Source: Bacteriovoracaceae bacterium
GTDB lineage: Bacteria; Bdellovibrionota; Bacteriovoracia; Bacteriovoracales; Bacteriovoracaceae
DNA: 64,000 nucleotides
Reading direction: 5' to 3'
Assembly (NCBI GenBank): GCA_020630335.1
Contig: JAHDBN010000010.1
Location: 1-64,000, forward strand
The notes under the pieces are model-generated. The model was not told the origin of the DNA, ran no database searches, and was given only the letters and a program-made list of their open reading frames with translations. Positions 39,355 through 48,622 of the stretch are shown piece by piece. The position numbers and the translations under genes were made by a program. Positions within the stretch are counted from its first letter, which is position 1, and each line of letters begins with the position of its first letter.

Positions 39355-39906
39355 TTATTCTTGAAACTCAGGAACATCAGGATAAATCCCTTGAACATAT
39401 CTCAGCATATCAATAACTTCCCTTGCTGCGCCGTGTCCACCAGGGCGAGTACAATTATAATCACATACTTCGTGAACTTCATGACTTGCATGCTTAACCG
39501 TTGCAGAAAAACCAACTTTTTTTAATAAAGGAATATCAAAAAGATCATCTCCCATATAAAGGATCTGCTCATCAACAACGTTAAATTTTTCTTTTATTTC
39601 AAGATACGCATCTCGTTTATCTTCACAGCCTAAATACATTGTTTGCACTCCTAAATGACTTAAACGCTTATGAAGTCCTTTAGAATTCCCTCCCGAGATA
39701 ACTCCTATATGTATGCCGGCCTTCATTAAGACCCTAAACCCATAACCATCAGCGACATGAAAGAATCTATTAAAACCCATCTCCTCACCTTGATAGAAAA
39801 CTCTTCCATCCGTAAGAATCCCATCGCAATCAAAAAGAGCTACTTTAATTTTTGAAAGTTTCTCTGAAAAACTCTTTGCAACTTCTCTTAAGTTTACTTC
39901 ACTCAT
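39355..39906 (-). CDS. kdsC: 3-deoxy-D-manno-octulosonate 8-phosphate phosphatase
   Basis: 183 residues, a capless C0-type HAD phosphatase acting as a tetramer. It dephosphorylates Kdo-8-P to Kdo. HAD motif I is LFDCDGILTDG (Asp26, Asp28), motif II is VISGGNS, and motif IV is YMGDDLFDIPLL. PGGHGAAREVIDMLRY is the conserved C-terminal tail of KdsC. It overlaps kdsA by 4 bp and ends the kdsB-pyrG-kdsA-kdsC operon. Confidence 0.92.
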   Translation of the reverse strand: MSEVNLREVAKSFSEKLSKIKVALFDCDGILTDGRVFYQGEEMGFNRFFHVADGYGFRVLMKAGIHIGVISGGNSKGLHKRLSHLGVQTMYLGCEDKRDAYLEIKEKFNVVDEQILYMGDDLFDIPLLKKVGFSATVKHASHEVHEVCDYNCTRPGGHGAAREVIDMLRYVQGIYPDVPEFQE

Positions 39907-40700
39907 AACTGCTCCACATGTTCTTTTATACTAACTAACTCTTGAATAATTTGAGGAATTCTTTCTAAAGGCATTTGAGTTGTTGCATCACTTAATGCCT
40001 GATCTGGATTAGGGTGTGCCTCCATAAAAATACCATTAGCTCCCGCCGCCATAGCAGCTCTTGCTAAAGGAATCATAAATTCTCTAGCTCCACCAGTGCT
40101 CTTACCTAGGGCCCCAGGTCTTTGAACTGAATGAGTAGCATCATGAATAGTTTTAACACCAAAACTTTTCATAATCTGAAAGCTAGTCATGTCAACCATA
40201 AGGTTATTATATCCAAAGCTTGTTCCTCTCTCAGTTAAATAAATAAAATCTTTGCTTAAGATACTAGATGCTTTTTCTACTATGTTTTTTGTATCAAATG
40301 GTGATAAGAATTGACCTTTTTTTATCTTAAGAGCTCTTCCATTTTTTTTACAAGCCTTAGCACCGGCGACAATAACATCAGTCTGACGACATAGAAAAGC
40401 TGGAATTTGAAGAACATCAACAACTTCAGCCACACTCTCAGCTTGTTCTGGCAAATGAAAGTCCGTAATGACTTTTAACTCAAACTCTTTTTTTATCGTT
40501 TCTAAAATTTTAAGTCCTTCATCTATACCTGGCCCTCGGTAAGAATCAATACTACTTCTATTTGCTTTATCAAAACTTCCTTTAAAATAGAGATCTACTT
40601 TTTTATGATCTAAATCTTCTTTTAAAAAACCGGCTACTCTTTTAGCAAGTTCTAAACTTTCAAGAGCACATGGACCTATAAAAACTGGTGTCTTAGACAT
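39903..40700 (-). CDS. kdsA: Kdo-8-phosphate synthase
   Basis: 265 residues. It condenses phosphoenolpyruvate with arabinose 5-phosphate to Kdo-8-P. Landmarks are FIGPCALES, KGSFDKANRSS, GPGIDEGL, TDFHLPEQ, IPAFLCRQTD, KIKKGQFLSP, TERGTSFGYNNLMVDM, FDATHSVQ-like DATHSVQRPG and FMEAHPNPDQALSD. The missing metal-site Cys (KGQFLSP with CALES retained) does not allow a firm metal or non-metal class call by eye. It overlaps pyrG by 8 bp and kdsC by 4 bp. Confidence 0.93.
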   Translation of the reverse strand: MSKTPVFIGPCALESLELAKRVAGFLKEDLDHKKVDLYFKGSFDKANRSSIDSYRGPGIDEGLKILETIKKEFELKVITDFHLPEQAESVAEVVDVLQIPAFLCRQTDVIVAGAKACKKNGRALKIKKGQFLSPFDTKNIVEKASSILSKDFIYLTERGTSFGYNNLMVDMTSFQIMKSFGVKTIHDATHSVQRPGALGKSTGGAREFMIPLARAAMAAGANGIFMEAHPNPDQALSDATTQMPLERIPQIIQELVSIKEHVEQL

Positions 40701-42312
40701 TTAGACCTCCAGTTTTAAATTTTCTAGATGCATGAATAAACTCAAAAAATAAAGGGTGAGTCTTATCAGGTTTAGACTTAAATTCTGGGTGGTACTGACA
40801 AGCAATAAAATAAGGATGACTTGGAAGTTCTATAATCTCAACTAGATCTAATTCTTTATTAATTCCTGAAACTTCCATCCCTTTCTTTACTAATTCATCT
40901 ACAAAGTCATTATTAACTTCTAATCTATGTCTATGTCTTTCTGATATAAATTCTGATTTATAAACCTTGAAACCAAGAGACTCTTTTTTTACATGGCAAT
41001 CATAGGCCCCAAGTCTCATCGAGCCACCCTTGGCCCCATCTTTACTCTGACCTTTCATATAATGAATTACCGGACTACCTTTTCCACTAAATTCTTCACT
41101 TGTAGCATCTTTTATACCAGCAACGTTTCGAGCGAACTCAATAATAGCTAATTGCATTCCAAGACAAATTCCAAAGTACGGAATATTATTTTCTCTAGCA
41201 AACTTAATAGCATTAATTTTTCCTTCAGTTCCTCTTTCTCCAAAACCTCCTGGCACTAAGACACCATGAACACTTTCAAGAACAGAAAAATCATTTTTCT
41301 TCTCTAAATCTTCAGCATCAATATAAATTAAATTGAGCTTTACTTGATTTGAAAAAGAAGCATGCTTTAAGGCCTCATCTAAAGATTTATAAGATTCAAT
41401 GAGATCAGTATACTTACCAATAATCCCAATATTCACTTCATCTTGAGGGTTTTCAGCGTTATGAACTACTTTCTTTAAAGAACTTATATCTGGATCTTTG
41501 GTCCACATCCCAAGATGCTCTGTAATTTTTTGATCTAACCCTTGCTCATGAAAAGAAAGAGGCACTTTATAAATTAAATCTTGATCTAAAGACTTAAAAA
41601 CATTTCCTTTCTGGACATTACAAAAAAGTGCTATTTTATCTAAAATTTCTTGGTCAATTTCTTGTTCAGCCCTTAATAAAATCATCTGTGGACTTAGTCC
41701 AAGTGATCTTAACTCCTTAACAGAATGCTGTGCTGGCTTGGACTTTAATTCTCCTGCCGCACTCAAATAAGGAACTAATACCAAATGCATAAAAAGAACG
41801 TTCTCGACCCCAACGTCATGAGATAACTGTCTGATCGCTTCTAAAAAAGGTTGGGACTCAATATCACCAACAGTTCCGCCAATTTCTCCTATTAAAAGCT
41901 CACATCCTTCAGCTGCTAAATGAATCCTTCTTTTTATTTCATTGGTAATATGAGGAACAACTTGAACTGTTTTTCCTAAATATTTTCCTTCACGTTCATT
42001 TTCAATAACTTGTAAGTAGACTTGCCCTGTCGTGAAATTATTTCTTTTTGATAAAGTTAAAGATGTAAATCTTTCATAATGTCCTAAATCCAAATCAGTC
42101 TCAGCTCCATCATCAGTAACAAAAACCTCTCCATGTTGAGTTGGGCTCATTGTTCCGGGATCAACATTTATATAAGGATCCATCTTTAAAAGATTTATAT
42201 TCAGACCTCTTCTCTCTAAGAGGCTTGCAATACTAGCTGCAGCTAACCCCTTACCTAAAGAACTTGCTACACCACCTGTAATAAAAATATATTTCTTTAC
42301 TTTATTACTCAT
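40693..42312 (-). CDS. pyrG: CTP synthase (glutamine-hydrolysing)
   Basis: 539 residues, normal length. It aminates UTP to CTP. The N-terminal synthetase domain opens with FITGGVASSLGKGLAAASIA and contains KMDPYINVDPGTMSPTQHGE and DLDLGHYERF. The C-terminal class I amidotransferase has GGFGERG, nucleophile Cys in YFGICLGMQLA, and the His/Glu dyad in CQYHPEFKSKP. It lies between kdsB and kdsA with 4- and 8-bp overlaps; CTP is the cosubstrate of KdsB, so the placement makes sense metabolically. Confidence 0.96.
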   Translation of the reverse strand: MSNKVKKYIFITGGVASSLGKGLAAASIASLLERRGLNINLLKMDPYINVDPGTMSPTQHGEVFVTDDGAETDLDLGHYERFTSLTLSKRNNFTTGQVYLQVIENEREGKYLGKTVQVVPHITNEIKRRIHLAAEGCELLIGEIGGTVGDIESQPFLEAIRQLSHDVGVENVLFMHLVLVPYLSAAGELKSKPAQHSVKELRSLGLSPQMILLRAEQEIDQEILDKIALFCNVQKGNVFKSLDQDLIYKVPLSFHEQGLDQKITEHLGMWTKDPDISSLKKVVHNAENPQDEVNIGIIGKYTDLIESYKSLDEALKHASFSNQVKLNLIYIDAEDLEKKNDFSVLESVHGVLVPGGFGERGTEGKINAIKFARENNIPYFGICLGMQLAIIEFARNVAGIKDATSEEFSGKGSPVIHYMKGQSKDGAKGGSMRLGAYDCHVKKESLGFKVYKSEFISERHRHRLEVNNDFVDELVKKGMEVSGINKELDLVEIIELPSHPYFIACQYHPEFKSKPDKTHPLFFEFIHASRKFKTGGLNV

Positions 42313-43031
42313 TTCTTTCCTTTTGAGTTTAAATATTCTTCCACTTCTTTTATATTTTCAGGAGTATCAACCCCTATTAAAGTATCATTAACCTCTAGTG
42401 CCCCAATACTTAGATTATTATCTAGTGCTTTAAGTTGCTCCAATCTCTCAGTGGATGCGTTCTTAGAAGGTAATCCCATAATATATTTTGTTAAAGCATC
42501 AACTTTATAAGAATAAACTCCAATGTGTTGAAACCACTCATCATTACCAAAAGGAATAGCCGATCTTGAAAAATAGTGACATTTTCCTACTTCATTTTTT
42601 ACAAGTTTTACAATATTGGAATTATTTTTCTGATCATCTGTTCTGCGTTTACAAAGTGTGACTATGTCAAAATTAGAGTTTTCATGAAACTCTAATACTC
42701 GCTTAATTAGATCGGCATTTATTAAAGGTTCATCTCCTTGTACGTTTATTATAAAATCAAAATCTTGCTCATCAAAAAATTTTTTATAAGCGAGATAAAT
42801 TCGATCAGTACCACTTTCAGTTTCGTCATTCACTCTTACGACTTGTCCGTTGAAATCTTTGATATGTTTTTCAATACGATCATCATCAGTCACTATAACA
42901 CTTTCCCATTCAGAGCTAAGTAGATTTTCATAAACTCTTTGAATAAGACTTTTGTCATTAATTAACTCTAGAGGCTTGCCTGGGAAGCGAGTCGAGAGAT
43001 ATCTTGAAGGAATTAATACTAGGGGGTTCAC
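42309..43031 (-). CDS. kdsB: CMP-Kdo synthetase
   Basis: 240 residues. It activates Kdo with CTP to CMP-Kdo for lipid A-core assembly. Signatures are LIPSRYLSTRFPGKPL (nucleotide loop), VIVTDDDRI, ETESGTDRI, INVQGDEPLI and HIGVYSYKVDAL. First gene of the kdsB-pyrG-kdsA-kdsC operon; it overlaps pyrG by 4 bp. The family is well conserved and the assignment is firm. Confidence 0.94.
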   Translation of the reverse strand: MNPLVLIPSRYLSTRFPGKPLELINDKSLIQRVYENLLSSEWESVIVTDDDRIEKHIKDFNGQVVRVNDETESGTDRIYLAYKKFFDEQDFDFIINVQGDEPLINADLIKRVLEFHENSNFDIVTLCKRRTDDQKNNSNIVKLVKNEVGKCHYFSRSAIPFGNDEWFQHIGVYSYKVDALTKYIMGLPSKNASTERLEQLKALDNNLSIGALEVNDTLIGVDTPENIKEVEEYLNSKGKK

Positions 43032-43090
43032 TTACTTATTTTATAAATTTCTGATAACATTGACCATGAATAAATCAATAAGGATTTAAG

Positions 43091-43573
43091 ATGAGCATCT
43101 ATAATTTAAAAGCAGAACTAAACAACAAAAAGATTAAGTCATTTGAAGATTACAAGGACAAAGTCTTACTTATTGTTAATACTGCTAGCCAATGTGGCTT
43201 TACTCCGCAATATAAAGGCCTTCAAGTCTTATTTGAAAAATACAATGAAATTGGCCTCGAAGTCTTAGCTTTTCCTTGTAATCAATTCGGAGCTCAAGAG
43301 AAAGGTAACGCAGAAGAGATAAAGAATTTTTGTGAAATGACTTACTCCATTTCATTTCCAATATTTTCTAAAATTTCTGTCAATGGGCCGACAACCCACC
43401 CACTCTACGCTTTTTTAAAAAAAGAAAGACCTGGTTTACTAGGTAGTGAGAAAATTAAATGGAACTTCACAAAATTTCTTGTTGATAAGAAGGGTGTCGT
43501 CACTGAGCGTTTTTCACCTCAAACGAAACCAGAAAAAATTGAAAGCAGCATTATCAAGTTACTAGGTTTATGA
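43091..43573 (+). CDS. Glutathione peroxidase-family thiol peroxidase
   Basis: 160 residues, typical size. It reduces hydroperoxides, most likely with thioredoxin in bacteria. The peroxidatic Cys35 is in NTASQCGFTPQY, with the Gln in FPCNQFGAQE and Trp-Asn in KWNFTKFLVDK completing the catalytic set. A second cysteine in FPCNQFG and one in NFCEMT could resolve the sulfenate. No signal peptide. AAGGAT precedes the ATG. Its stop overlaps the acyltransferase start (ATGA). Confidence 0.92.
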   Translation: MSIYNLKAELNNKKIKSFEDYKDKVLLIVNTASQCGFTPQYKGLQVLFEKYNEIGLEVLAFPCNQFGAQEKGNAEEIKNFCEMTYSISFPIFSKISVNGPTTHPLYAFLKKERPGLLGSEKIKWNFTKFLVDKKGVVTERFSPQTKPEKIESSIIKLLGL

Positions 43574-44148
43574 TTTTTATAAAACTTATTTTCAGATCAC
43601 TTTTCTTTTTAAATGGTTGGAAAACAGATCATTCAACAATAGAGGTTCCAAAATCAATTGTTGTTGTTGTTGGACATACATCAAACTGGGATTTTATTTA
43701 TGGAGCTGTGACTTCATGGAAAAAAAACCTCTTTATTCATTTTGCCATAAAAGAAGCTTGGGTGAAATTTCCCTTTAGAAGCTTGATGTTAAATATGGGA
43801 GCTTTTGCCGTAAAAAGAACTAAGACCGGTGAAATACAAAAAAGTAATTTCGTGTCTCAAGCAATTGATCAGTTTAATAATCATGAAACCTTTCATCTAA
43901 CAATAACTCCTGAGGCATCTAGATCTCCAAGAGATCAATGGAGAAGTGGATTTTATCATATTGCAAAAGGTGCTAATGTTCCTTTAGTTCTTGGTTTTGT
44001 AGATTACAAAAGGAAGATGACAGGCTTTGGTCCAGTTATTTCAGTGAAAGATAAAACTTTTGAAGAAGTTTTAATAGAGCTTAATAGTTTTTACAAAAAC
44101 ATCACTCCCAAATATCCTGAAAAATTTAAATTTGCTAAGACGCAATAA
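43570..44148 (+). CDS. PlsC-like 1-acylglycerol-3-phosphate acyltransferase family protein
   Basis: 192 residues. The acyltransferase motif I is HTSNWDF (H-x4-D) and motif III is PEASRSPRDQWRSGF, a variant of PEGTRS with Ala-Ser replacing Gly-Thr. An N-terminal hydrophobic stretch suggests membrane association. The family acylates lysophosphatidate or related lipids; the short length and variant motif leave the substrate open. Translationally coupled to the glutathione peroxidase gene (ATGA), an unusual pairing possibly tied to lipid peroxide handling. Confidence 0.8.
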   Translation: MIFIKLIFRSLFFLNGWKTDHSTIEVPKSIVVVVGHTSNWDFIYGAVTSWKKNLFIHFAIKEAWVKFPFRSLMLNMGAFAVKRTKTGEIQKSNFVSQAIDQFNNHETFHLTITPEASRSPRDQWRSGFYHIAKGANVPLVLGFVDYKRKMTGFGPVISVKDKTFEEVLIELNSFYKNITPKYPEKFKFAKTQ

Positions 44149-44512
44149 CTTCAAATTCTTTTAAAATATGAAGCGGAACAATGGCAAGAGTTTCCTCATG
44201 AGTAGCTTTTAATATTACTTTGGGTGCAGCTCCTGCTTTATATGCTTCCACCCATCTTGGAGCACATAAACACCAATTATCACCTGGTTTTAAGCCTGGA
44301 AAATTAAATTGAGGATTTGGAGTTGAAAGATCATTTCCTTGAGATTTAGAAAATGATAAAAAATCGGCAGTTAGCTCAACACAAACCGTATGCATGCCTC
44401 TGTCTTGATGATTGGTATTACAACACCCATCTCTAAAAAATCCAGTCATCGGGTTAGTACTACAAGCAATGAGAGGTTCTCCAAAAACATTTTTAGAATC
44501 AAATTTTTTCAT
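44135..44512 (-). CDS. DUF2237 family protein
   Basis: 125 residues. The sequence KNVFGEPLIACSTNPMTGFF, then RDGCCNT, D.G.HTVCVELTADFLSFSKSQGNDLSTP, FPGLKPGDNWCLCAPRW and HEETLAIVPL is diagnostic of DUF2237. Conserved Cys residues (ACS, GCC, WCLC) and histidines suggest metal or redox chemistry, but no function is established. The end overlaps the convergent acyltransferase by 14 bp. Confidence 0.9.
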   Translation of the reverse strand: MKKFDSKNVFGEPLIACSTNPMTGFFRDGCCNTNHQDRGMHTVCVELTADFLSFSKSQGNDLSTPNPQFNFPGLKPGDNWCLCAPRWVEAYKAGAAPKVILKATHEETLAIVPLHILKEFEVIAS

Positions 44513-44578
44513 ATCAAAATATTTGATTAAAAGCTCTTTTAAGTCAATAAAACTTATAGTTTCTCTTTCTTTTATTTC

Positions 44579-44613
44579 CTCTAATTGACATCAGTTAGAG
44601 AAGAGAATTTAAT
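44579..44613 (+). promoter_or_regulatory. Promoter and overlapping dyad of the YceI lipoprotein gene
   Basis: TTGACA (44585-44590), a 17-bp spacer and TTTAAT (44608-44613) form a good sigma-70-type promoter. An inverted repeat CTCTAATTG/CAGTTAGAG (44579-44600, one mismatch) covers the -35, a natural place for a repressor. Confidence 0.65.
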
Positions 44614-44657
44614 AACCTTTAAATTCATTTAAAACATTCACAAATAAGGAGAATATA

Positions 44658-45362
44658 ATGAAATTTTTATTACCTATTTTACTCGTTTTCACAATTTCTT
44701 GTTCTAAAACAAAACAAGTTGTTTCTGATACAGCTAATGTTGTAAAAGATGCAGGAAGTGCTGTCGTTGAAAAAACAGGAGAAGCTGCTACTGCTGTTGC
44801 AGATGGAGCAAGTAAAGCTGCAAAAGCCGTGACAGGATCAAATGTGGTAAAACTTACAAATGATAGCTCAATTGGCTTTTCAATTATTAAATTTAAAATC
44901 GGTTCCGCTGTAACTGGAAAATTTAATAAGTTTCAAGGAAGTGCGAAATATGATGGAAAAAATATTTCAAACATCATGGCTGCCGTTTTCACTAATTCTA
45001 TTGATACAGGTGATGAGAAAAGAGATGGCCATTTAAAGACTGGAGATTTCTTTGATGCTGCAAAACATCCTGTAATTGGTTTCAAAGTAGATCAAGCCGT
45101 GACTCTTGCACCTTCATTTGACCTTGCTGGTGAGTTAAATATGAAGGGTGTAAAAAAAGATGTTGTATTAAAAGCAAAAACTATTTCTCAAGATGAAAAT
45201 GGAGTTGTGATTGAAGCAACTGGTGCTATTAATAGATCTGACTTTGGGATTACTTGGAATAAAGATTTAGAAGGTGGCCCTAAAACAGTTTTAGGAAAAC
45301 TTGGAAAGTTAATTCTTGATGATGAAGTAACTTTAAATATTAAGATTGTTGCTAAAAAATAA
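44658..45362 (+). CDS. YceI-family lipoprotein
   Basis: 234 residues. Lipobox Cys15 (FTISC) is followed by an Ala/Val-rich amphipathic linker (about 20-62, ANVVKDAGSAVVEKTGEAAT) and a YceI lipid-binding barrel: SIGFSIIKFKIGSAVTGKFN, SIDTGDEKRDGHLKTGDFFD, HPVIGFKV, AGELNMKGVKKDV and NRSDFGITW. YceI proteins bind isoprenoid lipids in the periplasm; cargo here is unknown. It has its own promoter, an AAGGAG site and a terminator, so it is monocistronic. Confidence 0.93.
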   Translation: MKFLLPILLVFTISCSKTKQVVSDTANVVKDAGSAVVEKTGEAATAVADGASKAAKAVTGSNVVKLTNDSSIGFSIIKFKIGSAVTGKFNKFQGSAKYDGKNISNIMAAVFTNSIDTGDEKRDGHLKTGDFFDAAKHPVIGFKVDQAVTLAPSFDLAGELNMKGVKKDVVLKAKTISQDENGVVIEATGAINRSDFGITWNKDLEGGPKTVLGKLGKLILDDEVTLNIKIVAKK

Positions 45363-45384
45363 TTACAAATAAATTTATATACTT

Positions 45385-45409
45385 AAGGCCTTGAGATACT
45401 CAAGGCCTT
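45385..45409. terminator. Terminator after the YceI gene
   Basis: AAGGCCTTGAG and CTCAAGGCCTT pair perfectly over 11 bp with a 3-nt loop, followed by TTTTTTT on the plus strand. It may also serve the convergent nhaC-like gene. Confidence 0.9.
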
Positions 45410-45420
45410 TTTTTATTCTT

Positions 45421-46827
45421 TTAATCAGTTCGTCTTTTTATATAAATACCTAAGAAACCTACTATTACAGAGATACAGGGACTAAGTAAGTTAAAAAAGC
45501 AATATGGAAGATAACTTAAAGTTGGCACTCCTAAAATCCCACTAAAATACGCTCCTCCAGAGTTCCAAGGAACCAATACCGATGTAACTGTTCCACCATC
45601 TTCTAGCGTTCTTGAAAGATTTATTGCTGCCAACCCTTTCTCTTCAAAAGCTGTTCTAAACATTCTTCCTGCCACAACAATTGCAAGATACTGATCTGAA
45701 GCCGTGACATTTAAGAGAATACAAGTTGAAACAGTTGATAAAATCAAAGAGCCTGTTCCTACTACAAACTGAAGTAAAGTTGTTGCAATTTTTTGTAAAT
45801 ATCCACAAGCCTCCATCATTCCACCAAAAAACATTGCTGTAATAATAAGCCACACTGTACTTAACATCCCACTCATTCCACCTCTTGAAAAAAGAGAATC
45901 AACAAATTTATTTCCAGACTCAGAAGAAAACCCATCCGCTGCAACTTTAATGATTTTTTTATAACTATTAGTATCAAGTAGATGAGGTTGAAAAATTAAT
46001 GCTAGCAAACCACCAAGTGAAGCCCCTAAAAACATCGCAGGTAAAGCGGGAACTTTTTTAATGACTAATAATAAAACAAAGATAGGAGCAATAAAAAGAA
46101 AAGGAGTAATTTTAAATTGAGAATTAATAACACTTAAAACTTCTTCTACATTTGATAAATTAATATCACTTGGAGCGTATTTCAAACCTACTATCAAAAA
46201 TAAGATCAAAGCAATTACAATTGCTGGGAAGGTAGTAATTAACATATACTTAATATGATCAAATAAGTTCGCGCCTGCCATTGCGGGAGCAAGATTAGTT
46301 GTATCAGATAAAGGAGAAAGTTTATCTCCAAAATATGCTCCACTAATAACTGCACCTGCAACCATTGGTAGAGGTATTCCTAAGGTATGCCCTATTCCAA
46401 TTAATGCAATCCCTACTGTCCCTCCAGTAGACCATGAGCTTCCAGTTGATAAAGAGACAAAACAACAAATAAGACAAGTTGTTGGTAAGAAAAATTTTGG
46501 ACTAATAACTTGGATTCCGTAATAAATCATTGTTGGAACAACACCTGATAAGATCCATAAACCAATCAATGAACCAACGAGCAAAAGAATAAGGTTTGCC
46601 TGTAAAGAATTTCTAATCGAATCAATGGCAACTGATTCTAAGTCTTTATAAGAAATTTTTCTAAGACTCACTCCTAAAATACAAGCAACGAATCCAGAAA
46701 TAAATAATGCTAATTGATTTGGGCCTGAAGTTGCTGAATCACCATAAACATTTACATTGATAATTAGTAAGGCAATTAAAACAATCACTGGGATTAAGGC
46801 CTCAAATAAGCGAACATTTTTTTTCAA
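45421..46827 (-). CDS. NhaC-family Na+/H+ antiporter
   Basis: 468 residues with 11-12 transmembrane segments. NhaC/ArsB-superfamily signatures include SLSTGSSWSTGGTVGIALIG, PMVAGAVISGAYFGDKLSPL and SDTTNLAPAMAG. It should exchange sodium for protons (or a malate/lactate pair in NhaC relatives) across the inner membrane. The start is TTG: AAAGGAG lies 7 nt upstream and no better codon is nearby. Divergent from the LOG gene. Confidence 0.92.
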   Translation of the reverse strand: MKKNVRLFEALIPVIVLIALLIINVNVYGDSATSGPNQLALFISGFVACILGVSLRKISYKDLESVAIDSIRNSLQANLILLLVGSLIGLWILSGVVPTMIYYGIQVISPKFFLPTTCLICCFVSLSTGSSWSTGGTVGIALIGIGHTLGIPLPMVAGAVISGAYFGDKLSPLSDTTNLAPAMAGANLFDHIKYMLITTFPAIVIALILFLIVGLKYAPSDINLSNVEEVLSVINSQFKITPFLFIAPIFVLLLVIKKVPALPAMFLGASLGGLLALIFQPHLLDTNSYKKIIKVAADGFSSESGNKFVDSLFSRGGMSGMLSTVWLIITAMFFGGMMEACGYLQKIATTLLQFVVGTGSLILSTVSTCILLNVTASDQYLAIVVAGRMFRTAFEEKGLAAINLSRTLEDGGTVTSVLVPWNSGGAYFSGILGVPTLSYLPYCFFNLLSPCISVIVGFLGIYIKRRTD

Positions 46828-46925
46828 AATTATCTCCTTTAAACAATCATTAAAGCTTAGGCTAAATGGCTTTAATTGACAAAAATCTAGCGAATTGTGA
46901 CAATTTAAATGGAGGCAAATTATCT

Positions 46926-47471
46926 ATGTCAAGGCCCATTTCTTTAGGAGTTTTTTGCTCTGCTAGTTCTCATCTTAATCCTAAGTATTACGAATATGCT
47001 AGAACCTTTAGCAAGTTAATGAGAGAAAATCATTGTAACCTCGTTTATGGAGGGGCCACAATTGGAATCATGGGCGCCATTGCTGATGAGTTAAAAAAAC
47101 TTGGTGGACATGTTACAGGTATTATTCCGAAAGTCATTACGAATAGAGAAATAGAACACGAAGGCCTCGATGAACTTATTATCACTGAAGATATGCATGA
47201 AAGAAAAAAACTTCTTTATAAGAAATCAGAAATGCTTGTTATCTTACCTGGTGGTTATGGAACCTTAGATGAAGCATTTGAAGCCATGACTTGGAATCAG
47301 CTTGATATACACAAACTCCCTGTCGCATTTATTAATTGGTTTGGTTATTTCGATGGAATCAAACAGTTTTGTGATACAGCAAGTAAAGAAAAATTTACGG
47401 GAGTTTATGATAATTTCAAGCCTCACTTTTTTAACACTAATGAAGATTTTTTTAATTGGATGAATACATGA
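46926..47471 (+). CDS. LOG-family nucleoside 5'-monophosphate phosphoribohydrolase
   Basis: 181 residues from the ATG at 46926, which has GGAGG ten bases upstream; an upstream ATG at 46866 lacks a ribosome site. Landmarks are VYGGATIGIMGAIADE, ERKKLLYKKSEMLVILPGGYGTLDEAFE, the R...PGGxGTxxE phosphoribohydrolase motif. It releases a base from an N6-modified or plain AMP nucleotide. TIGR00730 family. The stop overlaps the start of the permease gene (ATGA). Confidence 0.9.
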   Translation: MSRPISLGVFCSASSHLNPKYYEYARTFSKLMRENHCNLVYGGATIGIMGAIADELKKLGGHVTGIIPKVITNREIEHEGLDELIITEDMHERKKLLYKKSEMLVILPGGYGTLDEAFEAMTWNQLDIHKLPVAFINWFGYFDGIKQFCDTASKEKFTGVYDNFKPHFFNTNEDFFNWMNT

Positions 47472-48529
47472 ATAAAAAACAAACTGAAACCATCTTTTTT
47501 GCGGTGATATTTATTATACTGATTTATCTCATGTACTTGATCTTCTCTCCTATGCTAGGGCCTATCATATTTGGTTGTATCCTAGCAGGGAGCTTTGTTT
47601 CAGTTCATAGATTTCTTCAAAGAAAATATAAATGCTCAAAGAATTTTAGTGCAATACTAACATGTTTGATTATTACCATTGGGCTAGTTCTCCCAATGCT
47701 CTATTTGATTATTCAAATTTCAGGGGAAGCTTTTCAGCTTTATTCAATTACAAAAGGTTTTATTGAAAGTGGGAAACTAGAAATTTTTCTAACTGATGAT
47801 GGTTTTTTTGCTAGAAACCTAAGAAGAGTTTTGGGATTTTTAAATATTCAACCAGACACACAAGCTATTGCTCAAAAACTTTTAGAAATTTCAAAGGATT
47901 TGTCTGGATCACTATTAGGTTTAGTTAACACAGTAGCTGGAAATTTGTGGTATTTCTCTGTTGATTTTTCCATTGCAATTATTACTACTTTTACGCTTTT
48001 ATCACAGGGAGATATTTTAAAAAAATATGTGCTAGCTCTTTCTCCTTTAGAAACCTCCGAAGAAGAATTGCTTATTAAAAATTTTAATCAAATGAATTAT
48101 GTCTCTTTAGTTTGTAATGGCCTAGGAGGATTAATCCAGGGTGTGCTTGTAGGAATAGCCTTTTTATTTTTAGGCATTGACTCTCCTTTTTTATGGACTG
48201 CGATTATGGTGATATTAGCTTTCATTCCTGTTTTGGGTGTTTCTTTAATTAGTATTCCTGCTTCACTATATTTAATTATTTTTGAAGAACGAACTGGTGC
48301 TGGAGTGTTCTTACTTATTTTTTCTTTATTTGTTGGATTTATTGTTGAAAATTGGTTTAAGCCTAGATTTATTGGAGATAGGATAAAAATTAATTCTATG
48401 TTTGTTTTGTTTACTATTATTGGTGGGTTAAGTGTCTTTGGGATTGCAGGGGTTTTCTATGGACCTTTGATTGGGACTCTTTTCTTAACTATGGCGAGTT
48501 TGTTTCAAAATAAGTTTATGCGGGTTTAA
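47468..48529 (+). CDS. AI-2E/PerM-family membrane permease
   Basis: 353 residues from the ATG at 47468 that overlaps the LOG stop. Seven or eight hydrophobic segments are visible, with the C-terminal family block AFIPVLGVSLISIPASLYLI, VENWFKPRFIGDRIKINSM and GVFYGPLIGTLFLTM. The family includes transporters for AI-2, sodium/proton and other small molecules; substrate cannot be told from sequence. Coupled to the LOG gene. Confidence 0.88.
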   Translation: MNKKQTETIFFAVIFIILIYLMYLIFSPMLGPIIFGCILAGSFVSVHRFLQRKYKCSKNFSAILTCLIITIGLVLPMLYLIIQISGEAFQLYSITKGFIESGKLEIFLTDDGFFARNLRRVLGFLNIQPDTQAIAQKLLEISKDLSGSLLGLVNTVAGNLWYFSVDFSIAIITTFTLLSQGDILKKYVLALSPLETSEEELLIKNFNQMNYVSLVCNGLGGLIQGVLVGIAFLFLGIDSPFLWTAIMVILAFIPVLGVSLISIPASLYLIIFEERTGAGVFLLIFSLFVGFIVENWFKPRFIGDRIKINSMFVLFTIIGGLSVFGIAGVFYGPLIGTLFLTMASLFQNKFMRV

Positions 48530-48622
48530 TTTAGCCCCTTGACTAAAAAACTCCAGTTTATTTTTACAAACTCTCCTAACATCAAGCACAATAAATTATT
48601 ATTTTTAGAAAAAGGATTTTCT

